Shown here in pieces: positions 13,489 through 24,591 of a DNA stretch of 64,000 nucleotides. The stretch is from contig JAHRHY010000001.1 of assembly GCA_019671135.1 (NCBI GenBank), forward strand, positions 1,612,001 to 1,676,000, in the 5' to 3' direction. The first letter of the stretch is position 1. The number at the start of each line of letters is the position of its first letter. The position numbers and the translations under genes were made by a program. A model generated the notes under the pieces. That model worked only from the letters and a program-made list of their open reading frames with translations, did not search any database and was not told the origin of the DNA. Source of the DNA: Linnemannia hyalina (lineage: Eukaryota; Mortierellomycota; Mortierellomycetes; Mortierellales; Mortierellaceae).

Positions 13489-13612
13489 CCGGATGAGCAT
13501 GCAGCAGTCCGCGTCACCTAGTGGAACTTTGCGCGGATCGAAATCACTCCGCAAGAACCAACGGCATCTGATTGACCAGGCCTTGAGCGAGCGGCCAGGA
13601 CGCTTTTGGTAG
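9744..13612 (+). CDS. TKL-type protein kinase with ankyrin-like C-terminal region
   Basis: Three exons (9744-10763, 11085-11925, 12063-13612; phases 0 then 1) give 1136 residues. The N-terminal 280 residues are S/T-rich with a poly-Glu run. The kinase domain (about 300-560) has a Gly loop (RGGYGEI), VVLKRS with the ATP-binding Lys, catalytic loop HHRDLHSGN, DFGLSRE and an APERF motif, so it looks catalytically competent. HRDLHSGN is typical of TKL/tyrosine-kinase-like fungal kinases. Exon 3 encodes ankyrin-like repeats: TGDTALHLACLF followed by VRVLVELGADINLENLQGYTP, and later GGETALVAAAAHLRIKNVEWLL. It also carries two poly-Gln tracts (about 12556-12625 and 13419-13487). It is probably a cytosolic signalling kinase; substrates are unknown. 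It converges on DCR2 with 133 bp between stops. Confidence 0.85.
12556..12630 (+). repeat. CAG/CAA poly-Gln tract in kinase gene
   Basis: An in-frame CAR repeat encodes about 20 Gln residues in the ankyrin-like region. A second, longer tract lies at about 13419-13487. Both are likely to vary in length between strains. Confidence 0.8.
13419..13487 (+). repeat. Second CAG/CAA poly-Gln tract
   Basis: An in-frame run of about 21 Gln codons near the C-terminus of the kinase-ankyrin protein, with mixed CAA and CAG codons. Confidence 0.8.
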
Positions 13613-13745
13613 ACACTCTCCACTCATCATTTATTTATTCATACATCCATTCATACCACATACCCTTTCATACCACTATTGCATAGAAAAAAAATCAAGT
13701 AAAAAGACACCACGATTTCTTTTGTATTTCATCATATTTCAGTAT

Positions 13746-16700
13746 TTACATGACGCCTCCACCTCCAACGTCTCCCATGACAAACTGGGTACCCTGTCGA
13801 AGACGTTCCAAAAGATCATCAATCTGTCGTTGACGTTGTCCCTTTTGGTTGTTGGGACGGCCATGGCGCTCAGAAGGAGACGAACTGTCGTGGACCTTGG
13901 GTCCTTCAAAGAGGGTCTGCTGTCCGATAATCGTCAAATCGTCATCATCCAGACGCTTCCAGGTATCGACTCTATCACCATTCTTGAGGATCTCAAACAC
14001 GCGCGAGCGTCTGTAGATCGAACCCCGACCATACGAGCCGTAACCCAGGCCTCCGCCAAAGCAAAGTTCGATTCCGCGATGGTCCAAGCACTATTTGTAG
14101 GGCGATATACCATATTCAGGTTTAGAAACATAACCCAGTTGACATGCATGTATGCGTGGACAAAAAACACCAAAAGGATACTAGACTTACATAGTCGTTG
14201 AGATGGTCATGTCCGGCAGTGGTCGCTCTGACATCCTTGCTCTCAAAGATAGCATCAAACATGCCAGAGTTGTACGAGGGACTACTAACACCCTCCACCT
14301 TGTCACCCACCATCTTACCATTCTCCTTCTTTTTCAAACCGTCTTCACCATCATCGTCGCCATTGTCGTTGTCGTCATTATCACCATCGACGAGAGCGTA
14401 CTCGGGAATTGGGATGTGGAAGAATGCCAACGCGTTGGGGACCTTGTCCTTGGGATAGCGCGAAGTAATAGCCTGAGATGTCTGTCGGAACCACTCGACC
14501 TGATCCTCCTTTATCCAGTCATAGCCAGGGTATGCGAGGTTGAAGCTGTATGCACCTGAGTCTAGGAAGTAGAGAGTAAAACGACCATCCCTCTCCTTGT
14601 TGAAGGCCTCAATGCCCTCATCCAGCTCCTCCTCATGATCACATTCATGCTCATGGTCCTCGCTCTGCGCATCAAAGCTGGGGTGACGATGGCGATGACG
14701 AGGTGGAGGCTGACGACGATCGCGTCTGTGGATCTGGAGGACAAAGTTGCCTGTGCCCGAAATTCCGGCAGGTCCGCGCTCTGCCATCGAAAAGGGAACA
14801 TCCTGCACTGACCGCATCATCTCCTCACGAGAAAGATCGCCTTCTTCATCGTGGTTTCCAAAGATAATGGTCCATGGGATTCCGCGCTCAACGACTGGTT
14901 TGGAATATTTGAGGATCGTCTATGTAAGTTTCACAATAGCAACAGAAGAACGTTAGTAACGAGTGATCAGCAGAAGCCCGTTTTTCATAACGTTACGAAC
15001 ATGAAACCCATGACTTACAGAGTAGGCGTCGTTAGAGGTCATTCCGTTGACGTTGTCGCCTGTAAAGACAACCAAATCAGGTCTCTCTGCCTCCAGCACA
15101 CGCTCCATCATCTCCGAAGTGTTGATATCTCCAGTGCAAGTCATCTAAATCACGCAAGGAAACATAATGGTGTAAGTGAATCGTGCAATTATTGCACCAC
15201 TTTGCATCATTTTCATTCTGTGTTCAACACATACCGAGCTTGGGGCGTTGTAACATGAGTGAGGGCCAGTCGCCATATGGATATCGGCAAACTGCACAAT
15301 CTTGAAAGAACCGTCGTCCTTGAACTTGAGGGTGGGGACCTTGGGAAGGGCCTTTTCACCGGTTCTGTAGACGATCTGAGCATTCCAATCTGGGACATCT
15401 TCCTCTGGGTCATGGTCAAATGAAGCCAGATTCCAGCCGTAGGGAACTGGGTTGTTTCCAAGTTCAACCGCAAGGTTGTCCAGAACATCCTTGCGGTTGC
15501 CAAGTCGACCTCGTCGGTAGTTGACATAGACGTTGCTGTCCTTGAATCGAATTCCTGTATCAATCGACTCTCCCGGCGCACCATCATCTTCATCATCGGG
15601 CTGTTGACTTCTAAGACTGAGGTTGAGACTCGCGATAGGGCGCTCTCCTGGTTCAGACTTGTAAAAGAGATAAAGGTATCGTTTGAACGCGCCAGTCACG
15701 ATGGGGCGGTTGACGCGTGTCCAAGAATCGTCCATCGAGCATCGAAGCAAGGTACATGCTTTGGTGGCGATGTGTGTGATTGGGGGACGGTAGCCCTCCT
15801 TTCGATAGTACAAGTGTACCCACTGACCGCCTGCGGGAGGAGAAAAAAAAATAACACAAAACGATAAGCAAAAGGAGAGATAAACATGCAAAAGTTATCC
15901 ACATGGATGGCGTAAAAGTTTCCCCTCGATGACGACGATATCCTGCAATTGTGCAACTGTTCATTCAACATATAACAAACGACGCAGAAAAAAAGGAGTT
16001 GTTCACAAACCTGTGCCAACATTCAGATCCAAAGGAAGACGGTCGTAACCGATGGCGGCATGGCTGTCATAACCATACTTGACAACAACGCTGTCAATTG
16101 GAGAATCGTCAGGGTCACGCTGGACAAACATGGTCAGGACGGGGCCACGGTTGCCATCGTTCAGGTTGCCCTCGATTCTCTCCCAGTCTGGACCCATCTC
16201 TGCATCCGGACCTTGCAAGACAGCAATGTTTGTGATCGGGTTCAGTCGAACATTGCTGCTGCCTTGAGGTGTGGGAAGGTTGGTAAAGTGGAGGTGCACG
16301 AAGTTGCCTCTGGAGTATTTGTTGAGATCCTGGGCAACCTTTCTGTAGCCGGGAACGGAGCAATTGTCCTCTGGGCAGACGGTGATCTTGATGTCTGTTA
16401 TCGGGGAGATGCCCGCGGCTGCATTGATATCAAGAGGCCAGGAAAGGAAATGAAGTGCATGGGCGAACACATTGTCGCACAGACAGGTGGAAAAGGAAAG
16501 GGGGAGAGGAGAGGAAGGATACAAACAAGGAAGAGTGAGCAAACAGGAGTCAGCAGTGAGAGAGTCAAAAAAAAAAAGGGATCAGGTCACACTGGCCATG
16601 GGGTGAATGAGAGGGAGGGGTGTCATAAGGTCGCTCCTGATGGAGGGAGTGAGCGATGGCAGTGAAGAAATGGGAAGAGATAATGATAGGGGTTTGGGAC

Positions 16701-16844
16701 GAGAGGGGGTGAGAGAAGAAGGTAGAGATAGAAGGAAGGCGCTGCGAGGATTCAAGGGAGTGAGGATGGAGGATGATTACCTAAGACCTGCAGGGTGCTC
16801 GAGAGCCCAAGGACCAGCAGGGAGGACCAAAGAAGTGGCCTCAT
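13746..16844 (-). CDS. DCR2: DCR2-type secreted/ER calcineurin-like phosphoesterase
   Basis: Six exons (16844-16781, 16418-16011, 15830-15235, 15144-15019, 14919-14191, 14090-13746) join in phase to give 755 residues. Exon 1 encodes a signal peptide (MRPLLWSSLLVLG). Exons 2-3 form a VPS62-like N-terminal module (DLNVGTG then GQWVHLYY across the splice). The metallophosphatase motifs are in order: FADIH, CTGDINT, VFTGDNVNG, IIFGNHDEEGD, a Ser/acid-rich insert, GHDHLNDY and the closing CLDHRGIELCFGGG. Yeast Dcr2 is a phosphatase linked to dampening of Ire1 in the unfolded-protein response and to G1 progression. The same role here is an inference. The exon 2-3 junction was chosen because direct splicing restores the DLNxGxGG pattern; a cryptic 57 nt exon at about 15886-15942 is possible but unnecessary. 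Confidence 0.85.
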
Positions 16845-17700
16845 AATAGCGAGTATGTGTATGCTGGGTGTGTGTGTGCAGGAAGTGAACAAGGGTTGAA
16901 GAGTGGTGGTTGAGAGAGAAGGAGAGTGAGTGGGTTGATGAGCAAAAAGGGATGGGGTGAAGGAAAGGGCGAATGAAGGGGAAGGAGTGGAGTGGGAGTG
17001 GGAGTGGGAGTGAAGGAGAGGACAAAGGAAGACAAGAAGTGGAAGTGAAAGAGAAAGAAGAGTGGTCGGTCACATAAGTCAGAAAAGAGAGAACCAGCTG
17101 GTTCATAGTGATGAAGTGTGTCAAGAACAACATCAGCGAATAGGAGTCCAAGAAAACTGCGCTCTCTTCCGCCTTGGCTGAACCCCAAAACAGGGCGTCA
17201 TGCAATGTCGTTCTTTGTCCAGCAGACACAAAAATAAAAAAACGTCTTGTCGAATAAAGTTCCCCTTCGATCTTATTCGTACTTACTGACAACAGAAGTC
17301 TTGGCTCTTCTTCCTATCTCTCTGTCTACTTTGCATATATCTCCTTAGTACCAGCACTTCTGCGCAGAAAACAAACAAAACGATGGCGTGAACAACAGCA
17401 CACTCTGCCGCCTAGCATTTCTCCCTCGAGAGCAGTGTGAACTCGCCATGGACGCGCCTTTTTTTGACCTTTTCTTTTGACTACTGATCAAAGCCTGTCT
17501 ACCACCTTTTGGTGATTAAAAGGGAAGGAAATCGAATCGCATGGTCTGCAATCGTGTTAATTAGCCCAGTCATTCGCGCGTAGGTGTCGTACCTTTCTTC
17601 TTCTTTCTTCTCCACGCCTCATCCTCACCTCCCTTCCTTCTCAACCACCTCGTACCCTTCTCTCCAAACACCATACATCGCCCTTTCCCACTAAACCAGT
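16845..17700. other. Divergent promoter of DCR2 and CCHC genes
   Basis: 856 bp between start codons. The DCR2 side is G/A-rich (CT-rich on the coding strand), with repeated GGGAGT/GGAGTG units at about 16988-17012. The CCHC side is CT-rich just before the ATG. No gene is supported. Confidence 0.5.
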
Positions 17701-19763
17701 ATGAGCTGGAATTCACCTGCAACCAACCAACCCGCCACCCAGCAGTGGGGCTCAACTACACCCTGGGACGGCAATCAACAAGACTCGGCGCCTGGAGACA
17801 GTAGTGGCGGAAGAGGATGGGACCATACCCCTGCGAACCAAAGCACCTCCAACCAAGCTTCCAACAGCTGGGGTTCTTCTTCGACAAACAACGACAACAA
17901 CGCTCATGCTTCTGGCGGCAGTGGAGGCTGGACTTCGTCCGGTCCCAACAAGTCAAGCTCTGGTGCTCCTGCCTCGAACGAAGGAGGAGGCTGGAACTCT
18001 TCTGCTGGTGCATCAGGAGGCAGTGGTTGGGAAGCAGACACTGGCTCCTCTCAGGCCAACAAATGGAATGAAATGAGCAAACAGATGGAGTCGACATCGC
18101 TCCAAGACGATCAACCTGGTGAGTGACATTCACCTTTCGCGACAAAAACAAAAGGCACCTTTTTTTGGTGGCGGTAAACTAGCGAGAAAAAAAGGAGCCT
18201 TTTTATTTAACTCTGGATTTTTCGTCAACGCCTTTTTTCATTGGGAAACTCCATTAGATCGCCACAACAGACCCTCTTTCCATCAAGATCCACATGAAGG
18301 TAAAGGAGCATGTTGTTTTTGGTTATGCGAGCTAAATGGACAAGACGCACATATTTGCAGCTGATAATCTAACATACTCTATCGTTTTTGCCTCTTGGTC
18401 AATGTGGACACAACAATAGTCCCCGAACCGACTATAACCGTTGAGGAGGCGTGGCCTAGTTTCGCCGAGGCGGACGATTCGCGGGATTTGGATGACATCA
18501 AGACTGCACTGGCCCAGCTCTGCAGTGCCTACCAGGGAAGGACCTGGCAAGAGCTGGAGAACTTGCTTCGCAAGGAAAACTGCAACACATACCTCGTCGC
18601 CGTAGTAAGAGCCAACGCGCACTCTTGCCATCAGCCCATGTGATCTTTCACTCATTGTAACTCATTGTAGCAGATGAAACCCATTTGATACGTCTCTCAT
18701 TCATGATATCACTCCCTTCAAACAAACTCTTACCATTAGGATGACCAAGTCTCGTTCGGATACACACTTGTCAACTTACGCGCAGAGCCCAACCAAAAGT
18801 ACCGCGTCATTTCCTCATTGATCAAGCCCGGTACCGCGAAGAAGGGTCGTATGGCCATCGGTGTCGCCTCCAACTACGACGAGAACTTTGAGCGTCTCGA
18901 GAACGCAGGTGTCGTTCGTCCCAGTGGAGTTCCCAGATGCTTCAATTGCCGTCAGGAGGGCCATGTCTATTCTGCCTGCCCCGAGGAGAAGCGTGACGTT
19001 GAGCGGTCCGAAAACTTTGGCAAATGTTATAACTGTGGGTAAGTTCTCCTGCTCGCGATCTTCCGTTCCTATCGGTGGTGTCACTGTTTAACTCCTGGCA
19101 GTTGTTGACGCGTATTTACACATTTTCTAATATTGTATCGATAGAGCTGAGGAGCATCGGAGCCGCGATTGTCCTGAGCCTCGCAAGGTGATGATTTGCA
19201 GAAACTGTGGCAACGAGGGTCATCAGGCTCGCGCATGCCCTGAGCCTCCCGCACCAATGGTCTGCAACCGCTGCCGCCAGGAAGGCCACCAGTCGCGCGA
19301 ATGCGACCAGCCGAGAACTGATATGACTTGCATCCGCTGCAACCAAGATGGTCACATGGTCCGCGACTGCGACCAGCCCAGAACGGACGTAACTTGCCAC
19401 CGGTGCAATCAGGTCGGACACATGGTGCGTGATTGCCCCGAACCCAGGACTGACATGACCTGTAACCGCTGCAACGAGGTCGGCCATTTTTCGCGCGACT
19501 GCCCTGTCCCCAGGACCTGCAACCGGTGCGGAGCCGAGGACCACGAGAGTCGCGACTGTGACCAGCCCAGAACAGATATCCAGTGCAACCGTTGTAGCGA
19601 GATGGGGCACATGGCTCGTGACTGCGGCCAGGAGCGCGAGCAGCGTGCTTGTTTTCGCTGTGGTTCCACCGACCATATCTCGCGCGATTGCTCTGAGCCT
19701 CACACGGACCGCACGGACATGCCACCTCGTCGCAACCGCTTCGGATTTGACCAGGGCTTCTAA
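17701..19763 (+). CDS. Ten-knuckle CCHC zinc-finger protein (GIS2/CNBP/Byr3-like)
   Basis: Four exons (17701-18118, 18420-18604, 18740-19038, 19145-19763) join in phase to give 506 residues. Residues 1-140 are G/S/N/W-rich with repeated GGGW/SGW units. Residues about 155-275 form a compact region I do not recognise (TWQELENLL, NTYLVAV, VSFGYTLVNL, ASNYDENFERL). Then come ten CX2CX4HX4C knuckles, starting with CFNCRQEGHVYSAC and ending with CFRCGSTDHISRDC. Several are separated by near-identical DQPRTD or PEPRTD linkers, a sign of internal duplication. An intron splits knuckle 2. Homologues bind single-stranded nucleic acid and regulate translation (GIS2, CNBP) or act in Ras signalling (Byr3). 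Those family members carry about seven knuckles and lack this N-terminal part, so the exact role is uncertain. Confidence 0.85.
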
Positions 19764-20165
19764 GGAGGCTCCGTGTGGTGGCTTGGGACTCTTAGTTCAG
19801 ACCCTTTGAAAGAGCCTCTTTGTCTGTGGTGTCTGTTGTGCAGCGTGTGATTTTTTGCATGTCGTATCGGCCTATGATTGAGAACAAAACAAAACAAAAC
19901 AAAAATCCAAAAAAAAAAAAAAAAAAAAAAAAAAAGAGTTAACTCAAGACAGGGTGTAGTTTGAGTGGTGTTCAAGTATGTTAAATACGATGGGCGCCCG
20001 CTTCCTTTTCTTCCCTCCAAATAAAAAAGCTCCTTATGCGTAAGATCAATTGCGGACGAAATTGCCATGTAGTCAGGGAGCGACTGTTCTGCGCACGTCA
20101 GATCCACACCGAGAAGGAGATATTTTGAGCGTTGTTTTTTATTGCTTCGCATGATTGCAAGGACA
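19764..20165. other. Convergent 3' spacer
   Basis: 402 bp between the CCHC and NAA30 stop codons. It includes an AAAAC-type repeat and a long A homopolymer (about 19911-19935). No gene is seen. Confidence 0.6.
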
Positions 20166-21135
20166 CTATGCGTTTACTGGAGCCAGGTCTAAGGCGAGTA
20201 GCTCGGGTTTGCAGAGGAGTTTCAGCCTGAAGGCATCGACACCATTGAGGTAGTAGCGATAGAGTCTCTTGTCCTTGATGAATCCCATCTGCTGATACAG
20301 CGCAATCGCGCTCTGGTTCGTATACTCGGTTTCCAGCACAATCTACATTTCATGTTTTTGGAGAGAAAATGGCCATGGGTTGGTTAGAATACGTTGCTTG
20401 ATTGGTTAATTAGGTACTTACACGCAAAAGAGAATGAGAGAAGTAACAGATGTCCTTCTTTGCCTCCCCCACCCCTTCGCCTATTGTATGATCGATGCGC
20501 GTGTTTTTTTTACCTCGTCGGCGCCAGCACTTTTCATGGCTTCGATAGCCATGAGGACAAGGGTCGAGCCAATCTTGCGTTTCCGATATTCCTTCGAGAC
20601 GGCCAACATGGCAATATACCCACGGTTCCGTGCCGAGTGACCGTGTGGTTCCAATCGACAGACAATCACCCCAATACACGTCCCCTTCTCCCTATCCATC
20701 GCCTAGAAGAAGAGTGGGGGTGGGGTTGAGAAAAGCATTGGGTTGTTAGTTTAGACGATGGTTTTTCTTTAAACCGGTCGTATGTAGATACGGGGGAGGT
20801 GAAAAGGAAGGAACAGAAGAAAGAGGAGGTGGTGGAGGAAAGAAGAGGAAACTCACGAGGAAAGAGAGTTTGGGCCACTGGTGGAGGAAGTAGCGGTAGG
20901 TGTAGATGGAGTAAGGTTCCGAGAGATCGTTCTCGATCAGCGACATCATCCCCTGGAGTTGATGCTCTGATTCGTACCCGACATAGTCGATCGGAGGTAA
21001 TGGTGTAGCCGTTGAGGGGACTGTGGAACTACTACTGTTGCTGGTGGTCTCGGCCTTTGTTTTAGTGGCAGGCGTGTTTGTTGAGGATCCGTGTGACGAT
21101 TCTGTGGTTGTTGAATCTGAAGGTGCTGTTGTTGA

Positions 21136-21169
<34 letters not shown>

Positions 21170-21234
21170 GCTGCTGGTGGTGGTCCTCCTGATTTTGCTT
21201 TCGGCTTTGACTTTGTCTTTGACTTTGGAGGCAT
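20166..21234 (-). CDS. NAA30: N-alpha-acetyltransferase 30, NatC catalytic subunit
   Basis: Three exons (21234-20857, 20702-20514, 20342-20166), all phase 0, give 247 residues. A K/T/S-rich N-terminal extension has a poly-Thr run encoded by a microsatellite. The GNAT domain starts near [12 protein letters not shown]. It continues through [23 protein letters not shown] (beta-turn and substrate loop) and the acetyl-CoA binding stretch ([18 protein letters not shown]). It ends with [20 protein letters not shown] and the [15 protein letters not shown] tail, all typical of MAK3/NAA30. The enzyme acetylates N-termini of the ML/MI/MF/MW type as part of NatC on ribosomes. I chose the ATG at 21234. 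The frame stays open upstream, but no motif supports a longer protein. Confidence 0.93.
21128..21175. repeat. GTT microsatellite coding for poly-Thr
   Basis: A trinucleotide run inside exon 1 of NAA30, read on the minus strand as ACA/ACC codons (poly-Thr). It lies outside the catalytic domain. Confidence 0.75.
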
Positions 21235-21433
21235 AGCTGTGGTTGGGTAAGGATAGTTGTGAGTATGGGCAAAGAAAGTGTGCGTTTTAAAGGAATGAAT
21301 GAACACAAGTGTAAGATCAAGAACACTTTTGTTCAGAATTGGGTCTCTGACACCGTCACTCATCTTTTTTTTTGGTGGCGCGATTTTTTTTTATTTTACA
21401 ATCAAAGATATAGTACAGGAGGAAAGGAAGAGC

Positions 21434-23569
21434 TTAAGAGAGCATATAAGTAGCAAGGAGGGTAGCCCAGGAGAGGATGGAGACAGAGACCTGCTCGACA
21501 GCTGCGGGGGATGCCATGTTGGATGGCAGGGTATTAGATCGTCGACGGGTCTGGCTTTTGTTCATCTCAGGGAACGAACCAGGCATCTCACTATCATCAA
21601 CAGTTGCCGTTGCTAATGACGCTGCTGTGGTGGAAGAAAGGGTATCTTGAGGCGATTCGAGTGCGAGCAGTGACGATTTGGGGGTGGTGGACTGGCTAGC
21701 CTGTTGACTCTCAAGGGCCTCAATCTTGGCAGAAAGTCGCATCATCTCGTCATAGTTGGAAATAGACTTTCGGAACTCGCCTTCGCAGCCGGACAGTTTG
21801 TCAACCAACGTCGTCAACTGCGTCTCCCGGTCCCTCAACGTATCCTTCAGAACACGCTCGCCATCTATCATCAACATACAATAAGAATAGAACGAATTAG
21901 TTTTCTTGTTACAGACGAGATATAATGTAATGAAGCCAGAGAAGAGCCAACAGTAGCTGAGGTAAAGAAAACAAGGATAAACTTACCGCACTTGCGGCGA
22001 TACTTTTCATCGGCCTGCTGGAACGCCGTCTGCCACATCTTCAAAGAAACAGTAAGATCCTTGACTTCAGAGTAAAGCTGTTGGGTTACCTCTGAACGAT
22101 CCTCCGGGCGGGCCGAAACAACCTCCATACCAAAGCGTGCACGAGCATGCTGCTCCGATTGAGCCAATTGAAGCTGGCGGTGCATCAAGTCGACTTGCTG
22201 GACCAAGAACTCATACTCTCGTCTCCAGCTCTCCATCGGTCCGGCTCCAACGGCGCCGCTCTGTCCCACCTGCTGCTGGTCGTCGTCCGTGTCACTGTTC
22301 AACAGTCTAGAAAGGTGGGCTGTCACTTTGTCGAGTTCCTGGTTCAAAAGAGAGTTGGTCCTGGAAACATGTGACACTTCCGTCTCCAGGGCTTGGATCT
22401 TGCACTGCATTTTGACCCAGTCTCGAGTGGGCATCTCGGAGCCACTTGTCGCCGATGTACTGACAATGCCGTTATTAGAATGAGACATTGGTACAATTTC
22501 AGAAGAGTGACCCTGACTGGCCAGAATTCGCAGACTAGAAGTCGGAGTCAATTCCATGGTGCTCTTTGCGTGAGAGGATTTGTTTTTGTGAGAGTGGGTG
22601 TCGATGGGGGAATCAATAGAGGCCATGGAGTGGCGGCTGTAGTTGACGGCTGTGGATTCACCCGAGCGGGAAGAAGAATGTAGTTGCATCGATGCAGACC
22701 TTTGGCGCCTCATGCTCTCGTGTCGTCTGCGAAGCTGGCTTGGTAACATGGGGACCGAAGGATCAACCTCCTCTCCATCTCCAGAGAGATAACCACCTTC
22801 AAAACGCTGGCTAGCCTCTTTGTCGATTGGGGTTACTGTAGGCGTCGAATCCTCAGGCAAGGGCGTTAAAGGCTGAGATGGGAACGAGAGCATACTCAAC
22901 CGCTTCCCGCTGCCGTGGCTGCCATGGCCATGGAACTGAAGAGGCGAGAGGGGTGGTGAAGGGAGCCCTGGAACGACTCTTGATGGGAGCGACTTTGTGG
23001 CGATCTCCTATGTATTTTTCAGTCAAGAGGGAAGAAAAAATGCGATCAGATAAGGCTCGCTGTTGTTTGCTCTCAAGCGCGGAGTGAGACGAAAGAACGA
23101 AAGGGTCTACAACGAAAGACCAACGTCGTCTTCGTTTCGGAGCCCTAGCTTGCTAGGGTTGAAGGTGAAGCCAGTGCACCCTTCAATCGTCGTTCAATGC
23201 GCATTGTTCGTTGATTGTGTACGTTTTGTGGGAGCCTTGCTCTCCGTTGGATGACAGTGCATGTTGTTGTGTGGAAGGGAAGGAGAGAAGGTATGTAGGA
23301 GTACGGGGGGTGTTATTGTTTTTCAAGGGGGAAGAGACATAGAAAGGACAATGTTTGTGCGAGGGGTCACTTCAGGAACGGAATCTTTTTAAAGTGCGCT
23401 TGACCGTTGTCGATGGTGTGATGGTATGATTGATATGGACAGTATGGATGGTCGGAGGTGGATGGCAGGAGGAGATATGATATGTACGACTTACAGGACG
23501 AGGGTGTTGTGCTGCAGGAGAGGAGTTGGTGGTTGAGATGGGCTCGATGGAGGGGCGATCAGATGGCAT
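21434..23569 (-). CDS. Coiled-coil protein with C-terminal tail anchor
   Basis: Three exons (23569-23495, 23007-21987, 21864-21434) join in phase to give 508 residues. I do not recognise the family. Residues 1 to about 180 are S/P/H-rich. Two coiled-coil stretches follow: IQALETEVSHVSRTNSLLNQ onward and REYEFLVQQVDLMHRQLQL, then SEVKDLTVSLKMWQTAFQ and further heptads up to KIEALESQQ. After a Ser/Thr-rich linker the protein ends in a short hydrophobic segment (VSVSILSWATLLATYML) with one residue after it. That is the layout of a tail-anchored membrane protein, perhaps a tether on ER, Golgi or mitochondria. Exon 1 uses the ATG at 23569; an in-frame ATG at about 22899 inside exon 2 is a weaker alternative start. 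Confidence 0.7.
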
Positions 23570-24546
23570 TATGGTTGAAGTAGAAGGAGAGACAAGGGTC
23601 AATGGGAGCGAGAACGGTTTGGGGGATCGTGATGGAGAATGTAGAAGGAGTGGAGCGAAGTTAATGAGAAGGACGAAGAATAAAGATTAAAGAAAGGAGG
23701 AAGAGGAGGGGATGAAGAACGAGAAAGAAGAGAACGAAGACGAAAGAATGAAGACGAAGACGAAGGAAGAAAAAGAGAAAAAAGGCGAAGAAGAGATAAG
23801 TGAATACACACACAATATTCATCCCGACCCATGGCATGGTTGTGCCTGTTCTCCAAAGGGACATGCAACAAACTCTTTTTTTTCGATCTCCCTCCCATCC
23901 ATCCCATACCCCATCCCATGCTCCAGTCGGTCCTCTCGCATGTTTGTTGTTTCTTGTGTTTCTTGTGTTTGTTGTCTTTCCGTCTCTTTCAGATGTCGCC
24001 TTCTCTTCTTTTTTTTGACCTCTCTGCTCGTGCTACGACAGCGGATGTCTGTCCGTCTCTCCCTGTCTTGCTTGGCTGTGGACCGGATCAAAACACTTCT
24101 TTTTCTTTTACCCTGTCTCTCCCTCCTCTCCCATGCGTCCTCTCATGGCTATCGTTTACTTCTGGAAGTACCGTTGACATAAAGAAGAGGGAAAAAAAAC
24201 AACGCACAAGAAAAAGAAGAAACGACAGATACCACGCGCGGGATCTCAAAACCTTCTTTTTTTCCCTTCTGCCGCACCAAGGACGCAAAGGATCAGGAAA
24301 AGATAGCGCTAGCTTTTAGGGTCAACTTTGCTTGCCTGCTGGGTGGGATGTTGCTGCACGTTTGGACGTTGGGTCGTTGTCAACTTGGTTTGAACAAGCG
24401 ATAGAGAGAGTCGGAGCACGAGGAAAAGGGAAACGGATCACCCGCAAACAGCAACTACTAGGGGTGGTCAAAACAAAGAAAGAAAAGTGACAGCAAGCAT
24501 CATTGTCCTCAACAAAAACGACAACAACAACAATAACAATAACAAT

Positions 24547-24591
<45 letters not shown>

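Noticed and set aside
15886..15942. Possible 57 nt exon in DCR2
   Set aside because: Direct joining of the flanking exons keeps phase and restores the DLNxGxGG motif, so the exon is not needed.
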